A stretch of 64,000 bases of DNA from JAUPKT01 sp964427855 (GTDB lineage: Bacteria > Desulfobacterota > Desulfomonilia > Desulfomonilales > Desulfomonilaceae). The position numbers and the translations under genes were made by a program. Each line of letters opens with the position of its first letter. Position 1 is the stretch's first letter. The stretch is from positions 19,408 through 83,407 of the forward strand of contig CAYRVH010000004.1 in the NCBI GenBank assembly GCA_964427855.1, in the 5' to 3' direction. A model generated the notes under the pieces. It ran no database searches, was not told the DNA's origin, and saw nothing but the letters and a program-made list of their open reading frames with translations. Below, piece after piece: positions 37,001 to 45,727 of the stretch.

Positions 37001-37886
37001 TCAAGACCCGCATCGCCAGTCCCGCTGCAGTCTGTCCCTGGCTAAAACCACTGACCAGTTTTCCGCCAACGATGCCGAAGCCGAGCCAGACGTCCCAGCA
37101 AGAATACAGAGGAACACGAGAATGCGCGGCCAATTGTGGCAGCGCATTTTGCATGTTTAATCGGTTCCCATACATGTCCTGGAACAGCGCGAGAATCAGG
37201 ATCGCGGTGTCGTTCGGCAGGTGTGAAGACTGGCGCTTCAGGTCATCTAATGACCATTGCTCAACTATGGAAACGTGGAAGAACTTTCTCAAGTCAGGCA
37301 ATATGTGGCCCAGTCGCTCAAGGTTTTTTTGTCCGCTCTCGGTGTGGTCTGAAATGACGAGAAGCTTGGTCACGGCCGGTTGTAGGCGCCGAATAACCTC
37401 GACAGTGCCCAAGATATCAAAATCTTCCACGACGCCGGTGAACAAATGCTCTGCCCCTTGCAGCATATGGCTGTCGAATTTGTTCACCCCACAGAATACG
37501 ATGGGCGTTTCGGGACAAAGCGCGTCGTGATGTTTCAGCATGAACTGGAAGGCGTGATCGCCTAAGGCTATGACGACGTCTATCTTCTTTGTGGCGTACT
37601 TGTGTCGGTACACGTCGAACAGTTTTTCTAAGTACTCGGCGTCGTCATAGCGTTTCGTATCCATGTGCTCTGTGATCACATGGATATCCCGCCCCCTCAT
37701 GACAGACAGTATTCCCTGATACACTGCCGCGGACCAGTCATAATCTAGACTGTACGAATCGAGCCACAGAACGGTTTTTTTCTGAGCAAAAGACGGGTTC
37801 ACACAAGCGAGTACGCAAAAGACGGCCGCCAGCGGAACGAGGATTGCTATGTGCTTGTGCATTCTGGCCTGGTGAGTCCCTGTCAT
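34035..37886 (-). CDS. Hybrid sensor histidine kinase with periplasmic ABC_sub_bind-like sensor and four PAS domains
   Basis: A 1283-residue membrane kinase. Residues 1-34 form a signal peptide or first helix; residues about 35-330 resemble the periplasmic ABC substrate-binding (PF04392-like) fold (KKTVLWLDSYSLDYDW, IVFCGVNKFDSH); one helix at about 349-372 (LWTVIGLLGLGIIALAGVV) follows. Four PAS/PAC units cover about 385-505, 515-635, 645-775 and 785-905. The phospho-His is in GGIAHDLNNIL near 921, the ATPase has DTGAGMEEEV and GEGTGLGLSIVYG, and a receiver (about 1157-1275, Asp in LIVLDLVMPGM) ends the protein. No cognate regulator is adjacent; the ligand is unknown. Confidence 0.9.
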   Translation of the reverse strand: MTGTHQARMHKHIAILVPLAAVFCVLACVNPSFAQKKTVLWLDSYSLDYDWSAAVYQGILSVMRGRDIHVITEHMDTKRYDDAEYLEKLFDVYRHKYATKKIDVVIALGDHAFQFMLKHHDALCPETPIVFCGVNKFDSHMLQGAEHLFTGVVEDFDILGTVEVIRRLQPAVTKLLVISDHTESGQKNLERLGHILPDLRKFFHVSIVEQWSLDDLKRQSSHLPNDTAILILALFQDMYGNRLNMQNALPQLAAHSRVPLYSCWDVWLGFGIVGGKLVSGFSQGQTAAGLAMRVLSGESPPSIPIVYESPNAYMFDHHQLQRFGIAASLLPEGSSLINKPAPDPHVSRAYYTLLWTVIGLLGLGIIALAGVVLHRRRYEAALRESEAKYRDLFDHSADIVYTHDMDGNYTSVNEAATKVLGFEKEEFIGKNFRSIVDPEFLPATEAFFDMKRRGEADKTGPYEVSVHAKDGRKVWFEVKTRTMFRDGKAVGVHGSARDITEKKRLQEELREAQERYRAFIEEAQDLIIETDARGRYTYVNPATAALTGYSEEELIGKSSLSLVAPEYREAAKELYESQGRERYAFTYVELPYMAKNGARFWLGARTHLIVEDGEIKGARCIARDVTERKKAEDALKEREAKYKELYRMVRLMCDNSPDMIWAKDLEGRFIFANRALCEKLLGATDTDEPVGKTDMFFAERERLSHPDDPSWHTFGEICIDSDAVIREERAPRRFDEFGNVKGKFLFLDVFKAPMLDEQGQMIGVVGSAREVTEQKRQEEERARLITAINQTADSIVITDSRGVIQFVNPAFEKITGYTKEEAIGKTPRILKSGKHSPEFYKKLWLTLRAKKAWTGRFINRKKDGSLYEEDATITPVRDSSGRVVSYVAVKRDVTQESMLQKELLHAQKMEALGTLAGGIAHDLNNILQVVLGYCQILQAKLTDEASRKGLSAVTAATRRAGDLVSRVLTFSRKMETDARPLDLNDQIRRVHELLFRTIPKMVDIRLELADNLHLIQGDPLQIEQVLMNLSVNAAHAMPDGGVLTIRTQNVTLGIDFCARHPEAFPGDYALMTVTDTGAGMEEEVLSRIFEPFFTTKKIGEGTGLGLSIVYGIMASHKGFIRCESQPGAGTTFSLYFPKLQEVVEDVSVQEAAANLSGCETILLVDDEDEVVSLAGEAFAGYGYTLYTARTGEEALQLYQEYGKKIDLIVLDLVMPGMGGRRCLKELREMDPTVRVLVASGFATEETVRQVLKSGAVAFLRKPFEFEELLAQIRAILDGGASLS

Positions 37887-38413
37887 GCCGCTTCCTCCTT
37901 GGCACTTTCCCGGTACATCAGTTTATGAAACATCTATAATCTTTCTCGCAAGAACATGAAGAAAACGTGATACGTCATATTATCATTACGATGCACAGGG
38001 GAACCCCCGAAACGCACCATGAATCACCCTCTCGTGAGGATGAAAAAGCGGGGAGTCTCGACCGATTTGTGATGAAATTCGAGACATTTTTTGAGACCAT
38101 TAACCAGGCACCAGGTGGCATGAACCCCGGCCCTATTTGTTTCCAACCACATAAAAGGTTGAGCCGCCACCCGGTCTTGGGGCAATTTTTATACGCGTGC
38201 TCTACAGGTTCGCGCAGCAATGACCTCTTCGCTGAAGCCGCAGCAAACGACTGCATTTCCCCTTTAATCTATTTTTTTAGAATTTTTGTTCGCTTTTTGT
38301 CAAGAATCGGCTCAAAGGACTTTGTCTTTTGCCTCAGCAGGTCTGCAAACAGCTCCAAAGAATGTCCCGGTTGCGGCTTTCTTCTCATGCCGCAGCCGGG
38401 AGGCGCATCTCCT
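37887..38413. other. 527-bp gap holding a B-element copy, no gene seen
   Basis: Apart from B element copy 4, no convincing coding sequence was found; the longest open frame (37967-38458) runs through the repeat and into the neighbouring gene on the other strand. Confidence 0.4.
37938..38085 (+). repeat. B element (MITE-like), copy 4, diverged
   Basis: Left end AATCTTTCTCGCAAGAA and right part AATCACCCTCTCGTGAGGAT, then TTTGTGATGAAATTCGAGAC, align with copies 1 and 5 in the same orientation. The middle is poorly conserved. Confidence 0.5.
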
Positions 38414-39862
38414 TCAGCTTGCCCTGCGAAACGCGGCGTAGCGAGCAAGCGCGCCTAAGGCCCGCACGGCTCTCTCAGGGCTCGGCAGCACGGGCAGCCC
38501 ACGATCTTGGAGCTCCCGTATAAAGTGCTCATTCCTGGTGTAAAAGCTCCCACCGACTACAGGTTTGCCATATTTGGCACCCAAAGAACTCACCGAGGCG
38601 GCGAGGTTTGTCACATACTCTTGGACAATGGCCTGCGCATCGCCGGATGCGCCTGTCATGGCCTTCAAGACGGAGGCGACGACCCTCTTGTGGGGCATGA
38701 GGAAATAAATAAACAGACAGTCAACGCATTCGTCTTCCAAAAGGATGCGCGGTATTGCGTCGAAATAATCAGAGTGATTTCTGGCAAAGGTCATGTCCAC
38801 GGGGTTGGCAAAACTTGCCGTATGGGGGAGCAGCGAGCGAAGGGCGCTCTGCGTCGATTGGCTGAACCGAGCCAAGACAAGGCCGCTGCGCTCCGCTGCG
38901 TCTGCTGCGGCCGCCCCGGGGCCCCCGCTATTGGTCAAAATGGCTATTCTGTTTCCCATTGGCAGCGGCTGACTGCCAAGCACCCAGCAGAAATCAAAGA
39001 GTTCCTCGATTGAAGCCGCGCGAATAACGCCGGTCTGGGCGAATACGCCGTTGTACACTTCGTCTCGGCCCGACAACGCCGCGGTATGGGAAAGACCTGC
39101 TTGGCGGCCCGACGCAGACCCCCCTACATAGTAGGCTACAATGGGTTTATGTTCAGACACCTTGGCGGCGACGCGCACAAAATCTCTTCCTCTTCTGATC
39201 CCTTCGAGGTACAAACCGATGACTTTGGTCCAAGGGCATTCCCCGAGGTAGTCGATGCAATCGATGACGTCTGTCACGGCCTCGTTGCCCACGCTCAACC
39301 CTTGGCTGAACCCTAGTCCAAACTTGGCGAGGTGGACAAACATCTGCGTGACAAAACTACCGCTCTGTGACGCCATGCCGATGAATCCGGGTGTGGCCTC
39401 GTATGGATAGAAGGTGGTGTTCAGTTTGTGGCGCGGATTCACGGCGCCGATGCAATTCGGCCCCAGGAAACGTATCCCATACTGCCGGGCGATCGCTATG
39501 ATGCGGTCTTGCAACGCACGACCCTCCGAACCCGTCTCGGCGAATCCTGCTGAGACTATAATGGCATATTTGATGCCTTTTTTTCCGCAATCCTCAAGGA
39601 CTTCGGGCACTATCTTCGTGGGGAGCACAAGGACGGCCAAGTCCACAGGATTCGGCGCGTCTGTGACGCGGGCGTAGGCTTTCAAGCCCAAAATTTCCTT
39701 GTGGCTGGGATGAATGGGATACACCGGTCCAGGAAAGCCCATGGCAAGTAATTCTCCAAGTTGAACACTCCCCATCGCCATGGGATCGTTTGAAGCCCCC
39801 CAAAAAGCTATACTGCCAGGATGCATGAGCCCATAGAGGGGATGGGTTTCGAACTTTGACAT
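38414..39862 (-). CDS. ADP-forming acyl-CoA synthetase, alpha (CoA-binding) subunit
   Basis: A 482-residue protein with CoA-binding GSIAFWGASNDPMAMGS at about residues 17-33, the flavodoxin-like ligase domain (IIVSAGFAETG, FLGPNCIGAVN), and the phospho-His loop GLSHTAALSGRDE near 257. These mark the alpha part of ADP-forming acetyl/acyl-CoA synthetases (Acd/ACS). The ATP-grasp beta part is absent here and must be encoded elsewhere for ATP formation from acyl-CoA. Substrate unknown; aryl-acyl-CoA from iorAB-type pathways is one possibility. The C-terminal 80 residues form the third ligase domain. Confidence 0.8.
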   Translation of the reverse strand: MSKFETHPLYGLMHPGSIAFWGASNDPMAMGSVQLGELLAMGFPGPVYPIHPSHKEILGLKAYARVTDAPNPVDLAVLVLPTKIVPEVLEDCGKKGIKYAIIVSAGFAETGSEGRALQDRIIAIARQYGIRFLGPNCIGAVNPRHKLNTTFYPYEATPGFIGMASQSGSFVTQMFVHLAKFGLGFSQGLSVGNEAVTDVIDCIDYLGECPWTKVIGLYLEGIRRGRDFVRVAAKVSEHKPIVAYYVGGSASGRQAGLSHTAALSGRDEVYNGVFAQTGVIRAASIEELFDFCWVLGSQPLPMGNRIAILTNSGGPGAAAADAAERSGLVLARFSQSTQSALRSLLPHTASFANPVDMTFARNHSDYFDAIPRILLEDECVDCLFIYFLMPHKRVVASVLKAMTGASGDAQAIVQEYVTNLAASVSSLGAKYGKPVVGGSFYTRNEHFIRELQDRGLPVLPSPERAVRALGALARYAAFRRAS

Positions 39863-40108
39863 AAAACATTAACCTCCGATGAACATGAACAACAGATTCA
39901 GAGCGCCCACAGGTCTTCATGTACATAGGCCGTGAACATGCACGTCGTCTTCCCATGGAAACGTTTTGAAAAAGGGAGGATATCGAAGCGTCTCTCGCGG
40001 CGTATGCGGCCGGATCGAGGGGACGACCTCGCCTTACAAGTACCCCAACGAAGTATGCTATCATACATGGACGTATTGACGCTACTTCAGGGGAGTGAGT
40101 CCATTTCA

Positions 40109-42661
40109 ATGACTAAAACCGATCACAGTTTCAGCCGCAACGAACCGGAAGCCCCACACGCCACACCTTGCATCGAACGTTTTCTGCAAGTCCAGAAGCC
40201 AGGACGTTATATTGGGCGAGAATTGAACGCCACCCTGAAAGACCCAGCCGCGTGCAAGTTCCATATGGCGCTGGCATTCCCAGACGTCTATGAAATTGGT
40301 ATGTCGCACCTCGGCCTCAAAATCCTCTATTCGATTGTGAACTCTCAGCCTACTATGTATGCGGAGCGGGCGTTCGCGCCATGGCCGGACATGGAGAAGG
40401 TTCTGCGTGAACAAGGACAACCCCTGACTACCCTGGAGACAGGGACGCCGCTGAGAGCCCTGGATGTGGTGGGCTTTTCCCTGCAGTACGAACTATGCGC
40501 CACGACCGTTCTGCAGATGCTGGACTTGGGAGGAATACCGCTGCGGTCAAGAGATCGGTCGGATGGAGACCCACTTGTCATAGCCGGCGGCCCTGTGGCC
40601 TTCAATCCGACGCCGATGTCGCCCTTCATAGACGCCTTCGTCATCGGAGACGGCGAGGAAGTGATCCTGGAACTTGCCAACGAATACATCCAGTGGAAAA
40701 GATCAGGCCGAAATCGACAAGACCTTCTCTGGAGACTCAAGACAGTTCCAGGGATATACGTGCCAGCCCTTCACGAACCAGGGGAAAACGTGAGGAGACG
40801 CATCGTGAATGATCTTGACACGGCGGCCTTTCCCACCAAGGTGCCGGTGCCGTTTTGCGAGACCGTCCACGACCGAATAGGCATAGAAATAGCCCGAGGC
40901 TGCACAAGGGGATGCCGTTTTTGCCAGGCGGGCATTGTATATCGACCAGTGCGGGAGCGTTCGGCTTCTACTCTCATCGATCTCGTCGGCGAGTCTTTGC
41001 GAGAAACCGGTTATGAGGAAGTCGCGTTATTGTCTCTCTCCTCAGGTGATTATTCCCATATCTGCGACCTTATTAGTAGGCTCAATCGAGAACTCGCTCC
41101 CCGCAAAGTGGCGACCTCTCTTCCGTCCCTTCGGACAGACACGTTTGACGGGCAAATGGCGGCAGAGATCCGAAAAGTTCGGAAGACAGGATTTACCTTG
41201 GCGCCTGAGGCGGGGACCCAACGGCTCAGGAGAGTCATTAACAAAGGGAACACAGAGGAGGATCTGGAAAGGGCGCTGATGCAGGCATTCGAGTATGGCT
41301 GGCAGTCCGTGAAACTGTACTTCATGATAGGCCTCCCGTTAGAGACTGATGAGGACCTGGAGGGTATTGCAAACCTCGTGAGGAAGGCCGCCAAACTGGC
41401 AGGTCACAAAAAAATCACCGCATCGGTATCTACCTTCGTACCAAAGGCCCACACGCCTTTCCAATGGGCAGAGCAAATCGACATGGCGGAGATCAAGAGA
41501 CGCCAAGGGCATCTGCGGCGGGCACTCCAAAAGTCGCGAGTGGCGTTGAAGTTTCATGCGGTGGAAATGTCATTTCTCGAAGGCTTACTCGCCCGCGGCG
41601 ACGCGCGGCTCGCAGGAGTCGTAGAGACAGCGTATAAGAACGGGGCGAGATTTGACGGATGGGATGACCAACTTTGCCTTCCATTGTGGCTTGAAGCGAT
41701 AGACAGGCATGGCCTGGATCCACGACGCTTTTTGGGGGCCAGGGCATTGGACGAAGCGCTGCCATGGGACTTCATCGATATAGGAGTGTCCAAGGCGTTT
41801 CTCTCCGAAGAATGGCGCAAAGCCCTGAGAGAGGAGGAGACGGAGGACTGCCGTCATGGTCAATGCGGCGGGTGCGGGGTATGCGATTTTGAGAGAGTCT
41901 ATCCTCGTCTCGGACAGCCCTTGACTGGCGAATACTCGGATGAAACCGCTCAGGCCATTAAACCAGAACATCACGCCCCTCCGAGGAGGTTTCGACTTCA
42001 ATATGCGAAGAAAGGATCAATGAGTCTGCTCGGCCACCACGATATTGAGCGGTCTTTTCATAGGGCTTTTCGAAGAGTCGGGCTGAACCTCGCATATTCC
42101 CAAGGATTTCACCCCCATCCTCGCATGAGGTTTTCGCCGCCCACAGGGCTGGGCGTTGAAAGCGAGTGCGAATTTCTGGATTTTGATCTCGTCGAATTCA
42201 ACGACGAATTGGCCGGTCTGATAGAGGCGTTGAAAAGGGCCCTGCCAGAGGGCATCTACCCTCTGATTCTCACAGAAACACCATTGAACGAGCCGCCTTT
42301 TTCTGCTAAACTGCAATATGTTACGTATCAAATCGTCACGCCAGACCAAATGAGCCTCGAAGAGTTGGAGTCTCGAGTGCGGGACTACCACGAACGCAGC
42401 AGCTTTCTGATGTCCGATGTACGTAAAGGGAAACGACGCAGCAGGGACTTGAAGACGTGGATCGCTCGTCTGGAATGCAGAAACAATACCCTCGAGATGG
42501 TCTTGAGAATGAGTCCTGCCGGGTCTGTGAATCCCCGTGAAGCTGCGCGAACTATTCTTGGACTCACGCCGTCCCAGGCGCTGTCACTCAAAATAGTGAA
42601 GACTGCCGTGAACACGGAACCATCTTTAGGAGGACAGGAATCCCAGCTACATGGCCAGTGA
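40109..42661 (+). CDS. Fused B12-binding-like radical SAM (TIGR03960) and DUF2344 (TIGR03936) protein
   Basis: An 850-residue two-part protein. The N-terminal part has a B12-binding-like region (ALAFPDVYEIGMSHLGLKIL) and a radical SAM core with cluster cysteines in IEIARGCTRGCRFCQAG near residue 260. The C-terminal part (from about 645: RFRLQYAKKGSMSLLGHHDI) is a DUF2344 domain. The two are separate genes in many bacteria. The family often neighbours rng, and here overlaps it by 11 bp; a role in tRNA/rRNA modification is suspected but not established. Start at 40109 is chosen because the upstream 59 codons are not protein-like. Confidence 0.85.
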   Translation: MTKTDHSFSRNEPEAPHATPCIERFLQVQKPGRYIGRELNATLKDPAACKFHMALAFPDVYEIGMSHLGLKILYSIVNSQPTMYAERAFAPWPDMEKVLREQGQPLTTLETGTPLRALDVVGFSLQYELCATTVLQMLDLGGIPLRSRDRSDGDPLVIAGGPVAFNPTPMSPFIDAFVIGDGEEVILELANEYIQWKRSGRNRQDLLWRLKTVPGIYVPALHEPGENVRRRIVNDLDTAAFPTKVPVPFCETVHDRIGIEIARGCTRGCRFCQAGIVYRPVRERSASTLIDLVGESLRETGYEEVALLSLSSGDYSHICDLISRLNRELAPRKVATSLPSLRTDTFDGQMAAEIRKVRKTGFTLAPEAGTQRLRRVINKGNTEEDLERALMQAFEYGWQSVKLYFMIGLPLETDEDLEGIANLVRKAAKLAGHKKITASVSTFVPKAHTPFQWAEQIDMAEIKRRQGHLRRALQKSRVALKFHAVEMSFLEGLLARGDARLAGVVETAYKNGARFDGWDDQLCLPLWLEAIDRHGLDPRRFLGARALDEALPWDFIDIGVSKAFLSEEWRKALREEETEDCRHGQCGGCGVCDFERVYPRLGQPLTGEYSDETAQAIKPEHHAPPRRFRLQYAKKGSMSLLGHHDIERSFHRAFRRVGLNLAYSQGFHPHPRMRFSPPTGLGVESECEFLDFDLVEFNDELAGLIEALKRALPEGIYPLILTETPLNEPPFSAKLQYVTYQIVTPDQMSLEELESRVRDYHERSSFLMSDVRKGKRRSRDLKTWIARLECRNNTLEMVLRMSPAGSVNPREAARTILGLTPSQALSLKIVKTAVNTEPSLGGQESQLHGQ

Positions 42662-44183
42662 AATCATCATGAACGTCAATAAACGTGAGACAAGGCTGGC
42701 CTTGATCGAAGACGGTCAGGTGGCGGAGATCCATTTGGAGCGTAGGGGGGAGCGGGGCATCGTCGGAAACATTTATAAGGGACGGGTGATCAAGGTATTG
42801 CCAGGGATGCAGGCGGCTTTCGTGGATATTGGTCTGCCAAGGGCTGCGTTCCTGTACGTGGGAGACATCGATCACCACATCCGCGATCTCAATCGTATCG
42901 TCAACGAAGAAGAAGAGGACGAAAACAACGAAGAGGAACAAAACGGCATTGCCGACAATGTTGTTGAGCAAGCGCCAGAAGGCATCCCCATAGAGAAATT
43001 ACTGCAAGAAGATCAGACCATCCTCGTGCAGATTGCAAAAGAACCGTTGGGAAGCAAGGGGGCGCGGATCACGTCTCACATCTCCATCCCGGGGCGGCAT
43101 CTTGTACTGATGCCCACGGTAGATCACATCGGGATTTCGCGGCGCATCGAGAATGAGGCTGAGCGCATGCGCCTGAAAGAAATAATTCAACGGATTAAAC
43201 CGCCTTCATGCGGTCTTATTGTGCGAACGGTGAGCGAGCACGAGACCCAAGAAAAAATCGTGGCAGACCTGACCTTTCTTCAAGGAACGTGGCAGCGCAT
43301 CCTTGAAAGAGAAAAAAGAGTTCCCGCTCCTTCTCTGTTGTACGAAGATTTAGACCTTTGTCTCCGTGGAGTACGTGATCTCTTCACCGAGGATGTGACG
43401 CGGCTTGTCGTGGATTCGGAAAGACAATACCAGCGAATCCTCGAGTTCATGGACACATTCATGCCTTCCCTTAAGCCTTTTGTAGAGATATATGACGGCG
43501 ACGAGCCCATCTTTGACCATTTCGGCGTGGAGATGGAGCTGAACAAGGCGCTGGGCCGTAAAGTTTGGCTGAAATCAGGCGGGTACATCAACATCGACTT
43601 CACCGAGGCGCTCGTGGCCATCGATGTCAACACCGGCCGATATGTGGGGAAGAGGAACCTCCAGGAAACCATACTGAAAACCAATCTCGAGGCGGCAAAG
43701 GAAATAGCCTATCAACTCAGACTTCGAAACATAGGGGGTATTATCATCGTCGATTTCATCGATATGGATCGTCCAGCGGACAGAGAAAAGGTGACGAACG
43801 CCCTTCAAGAAGCTTTGAAAAAGGACAAGCAAAAAACCAACATCCTGAAAATTTCCGAACTCGGCCTCGTCCAGATGACGAGAAAACGAACCAAGGAAAG
43901 CTTGACCCGCACTTTATGCGAACAGTGCCCCTACTGCGAGGGGAAAGGATTCCTCAAATCGCAAACCACGGTGTGCTACGAGATACTAAGGGCTATCGCC
44001 CGGCATCTGGCCGACGACGAGTCCCCGAGAATCAAGGTAACTGCCCATCCTGAAGTCATAAAACTCCTTTTTGAGCAGGAGAATGATCAACTAGAAGAAA
44101 TTCAGAAGGTCCATCGTACTGTTATTCAGCTCGATCCCGATCCAAATCTTTACCAGGAGCAATATGAAATCATTAGCTGTTGA
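42651..44183 (+). CDS. rng: Ribonuclease E/G family endoribonuclease
   Basis: A 510-residue RNase G-type protein. It opens with the family block IIMNVNKRETRLALIEDG, has an S1-like RNA-binding domain at about 37-125 that includes an acidic insert (NEEEEDENNEEEQ), and catalytic Asp residues in AIDVNTGRYVGKRN (near 325) and IIVDFIDMDR. The Zn-link CEQCPYC lies near 424. It cuts 5'-monophosphate RNA, maturing 16S rRNA and degrading mRNA. It lacks a long RNase E tail. Its start overlaps the radical SAM gene. Confidence 0.9.
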   Translation: MASEIIMNVNKRETRLALIEDGQVAEIHLERRGERGIVGNIYKGRVIKVLPGMQAAFVDIGLPRAAFLYVGDIDHHIRDLNRIVNEEEEDENNEEEQNGIADNVVEQAPEGIPIEKLLQEDQTILVQIAKEPLGSKGARITSHISIPGRHLVLMPTVDHIGISRRIENEAERMRLKEIIQRIKPPSCGLIVRTVSEHETQEKIVADLTFLQGTWQRILEREKRVPAPSLLYEDLDLCLRGVRDLFTEDVTRLVVDSERQYQRILEFMDTFMPSLKPFVEIYDGDEPIFDHFGVEMELNKALGRKVWLKSGGYINIDFTEALVAIDVNTGRYVGKRNLQETILKTNLEAAKEIAYQLRLRNIGGIIIVDFIDMDRPADREKVTNALQEALKKDKQKTNILKISELGLVQMTRKRTKESLTRTLCEQCPYCEGKGFLKSQTTVCYEILRAIARHLADDESPRIKVTAHPEVIKLLFEQENDQLEEIQKVHRTVIQLDPDPNLYQEQYEIISC

Positions 44184-44258
44184 GCAGGAGCGCCTTTGTC
44201 GGCTCATCTTGCTCGATGCGCGGGCTGGGGGTACCGCGCGGGCAAGGAGCAGAGACGC

Positions 44259-44921
44259 GTGACGCTCCATGACCATATCCAAAGATATATGGAACTTGTC
44301 AGTACTGCGGATGCGCTCTTCGAAAAAGTCAGGGAATCGCATAGCGCTCTGATGCCCTGCAAGCAGGGCTGCGACGATTGTTGTTCCGTCTATTTTCGAC
44401 TGAGCCTCATCGAATCCTTTGTGATCAATGGCTTTTTCAGGAGCTATGTGGATGCGCATAAGCGGCAGCAAGTGATGAGGAAAGCGGCTGACGTGGAGCC
44501 CATGTTTGAACAAGCTTCTGGGCGCTCATCCGCAAGAAATAAGGAGGAGGAAGTTGCGGGCAAATCCGCTGATGAAATCCTTGGCACTGTACGCATCCCA
44601 TGCGTGCTTCATGTGGAGGGATCATGCCTGCTGTATGAGCATAGACCTATCACGTGCAGATTATACGGGACGCCCCAGAAAATCGGAGACCAAGTAATCG
44701 CATGTCCCAAGACCGGCTTTCGAAGAAACCACGCCTATCTCTCAATTGACGTCACAAGAATCAACGAAACCTTGTACATCTACTCACAAGAATTTCTCAC
44801 TGATCTCATAGGATTCGCGCCCACGACCATGACGGAAATGCTGTTCCCACTGCCGACCGCGTTGAGGATCGACTTTGATAAAGAATTCTTCACGGCTCTC
44901 AAGCAGAGACTCAAGGCGTAA
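44259..44921 (+). CDS. YkgJ-family cysteine-cluster (Fe-S or Zn) protein
   Basis: A 220-residue protein of the YkgJ type: PCKQGCDDCCSVYFRLSL at about residues 35-52 and later CVLHVEGSCLLYEHRPITCRLYGTP near 130 give the C..C..CC and C....Y..RP..CR..G pattern of metal/Fe-S cluster proteins. GTG at 44259 is chosen because CAAGGAG lies about 9 bases upstream; an in-frame ATG at 44196 would add 21 residues. Between rng and a methyltransferase-like gene; no reaction is known for the family. Confidence 0.75.
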   Translation: MTLHDHIQRYMELVSTADALFEKVRESHSALMPCKQGCDDCCSVYFRLSLIESFVINGFFRSYVDAHKRQQVMRKAADVEPMFEQASGRSSARNKEEEVAGKSADEILGTVRIPCVLHVEGSCLLYEHRPITCRLYGTPQKIGDQVIACPKTGFRRNHAYLSIDVTRINETLYIYSQEFLTDLIGFAPTTMTEMLFPLPTALRIDFDKEFFTALKQRLKA

Positions 44922-44973
44922 AGGGCGGCGTTGCGTTCATCCCCAGAAATGGTGGACGAAAGGTATCACATCC

Positions 44974-45651
44974 ATGGATGTGGGGAGGAGACTGAGGATT
45001 ACGCCGCATTGGGAGATGCACGCCCGCTCAAGTGATCGTATAAATATCGTGATAGACCCTGGGCCAGCCTTCGGGGTAGGCGATCATCCATCCACCGTGA
45101 TGGCCTTGGAACTCCTTGAACTCGCGCTGGAAGGAATGGAGAGGCGAGAAGGAGCGCCCTCCGTCCTTGATGTCGGTACTGGCACCGGCGTGCTGGCCAT
45201 TGCTGCGAAATCCCTCGGGGCAGGTTTCACCGTCGCTCTGGACATCGATCTCGTCTCCATCTGTACCATCTGCCCCCGAAACCTCGAGTTCAACCGACGC
45301 AATTGGGACGCCGCGTCTGCTCCGTTGTGTTTCTATGTCGGCGATGTGAGTTCAGTGTCAAGGTCTTTTGATGTCGTGACCGCCAACCTTGCCGCTCCTG
45401 TGTTGCTTCGGCTGCGAGATGCACTCGCGTCTCACACCCTTGGCTGGTTGATACTTTCCGGGATTGCGGACGAAATGAAAGAAGAAGTGGAGCGAGCATT
45501 TTCACTTGAAATGGTTAAGGTGGCGCACAGGCAACGCCAGGGGTGGAATGCGCTCCTCATGAGTCGCGCGTCATACAACCTTTCTCAAAAAGAAAACGCG
45601 GAATGGCCCTCAGTGAGAGGGTCATCCCCCCTTGGTCATCCAAACACATAG
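44974..45651 (+). CDS. PrmA-like SAM methyltransferase with repeat-derived C-terminus
   Basis: A 225-residue methyltransferase resembling ribosomal protein L11 methyltransferase. It has RRLRITPHWEMH, then IDPGPAFGVGDHPSTVMAL and the SAM motif VLDVGTGTGVLAIAAKSLGA near 62, followed by TANLAAPVL. The N-terminal recognition domain of true PrmA (about 80-90 residues) is absent, so the substrate may differ. The ATG has a GAAAGG site about 10 bases upstream. The last ~23 codons coincide with a truncated B repeat, and the TAG stop lies inside a perfect palindrome, so the original C-terminus was probably replaced. Confidence 0.75.
   Translation: MDVGRRLRITPHWEMHARSSDRINIVIDPGPAFGVGDHPSTVMALELLELALEGMERREGAPSVLDVGTGTGVLAIAAKSLGAGFTVALDIDLVSICTICPRNLEFNRRNWDAASAPLCFYVGDVSSVSRSFDVVTANLAAPVLLRLRDALASHTLGWLILSGIADEMKEEVERAFSLEMVKVAHRQRQGWNALLMSRASYNLSQKENAEWPSVRGSSPLGHPNT
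45578..45640 (+). repeat. B element, truncated copy (inside a coding sequence)
   Basis: The start ACCTTTCTCAAAAAGAAAAC then GCGGAATGG matches the left end of B copies 1 and 5; only about 60 bp remain. It encodes the tail of the methyltransferase. Confidence 0.5.
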
Positions 45652-45680
45652 GGAAATCCCTTGGGATTTCCCTATGTGTT
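45643..45680. terminator. Perfect 18-bp hairpin between convergent genes
   Basis: AACACATAGGGAAATCCC and its exact reverse complement are separated by only TT. It lies between the stop of the methyltransferase gene and the dsrD stop, which face each other. There is no U-run on either side, so it is a probable bidirectional transcript-end or mRNA-protection hairpin rather than a classical intrinsic terminator. Confidence 0.6.
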
Positions 45681-45727
45681 GAAAGACATGAACGTGTATT
45701 GATCGGGACTACGAGAAGCCGAAGGAC

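Noticed and set aside
37967..38458. 163-codon open frame between the histidine kinase and the CoA synthetase genes
   Set aside because: It begins inside repeat B copy 4 and runs into the neighbouring gene on the opposite strand, with no ribosome site.
45578..45680. Insertion sequence at the end of the methyltransferase gene
   Set aside because: Only a 60-bp repeat fragment and a palindrome are present; no transposase gene.
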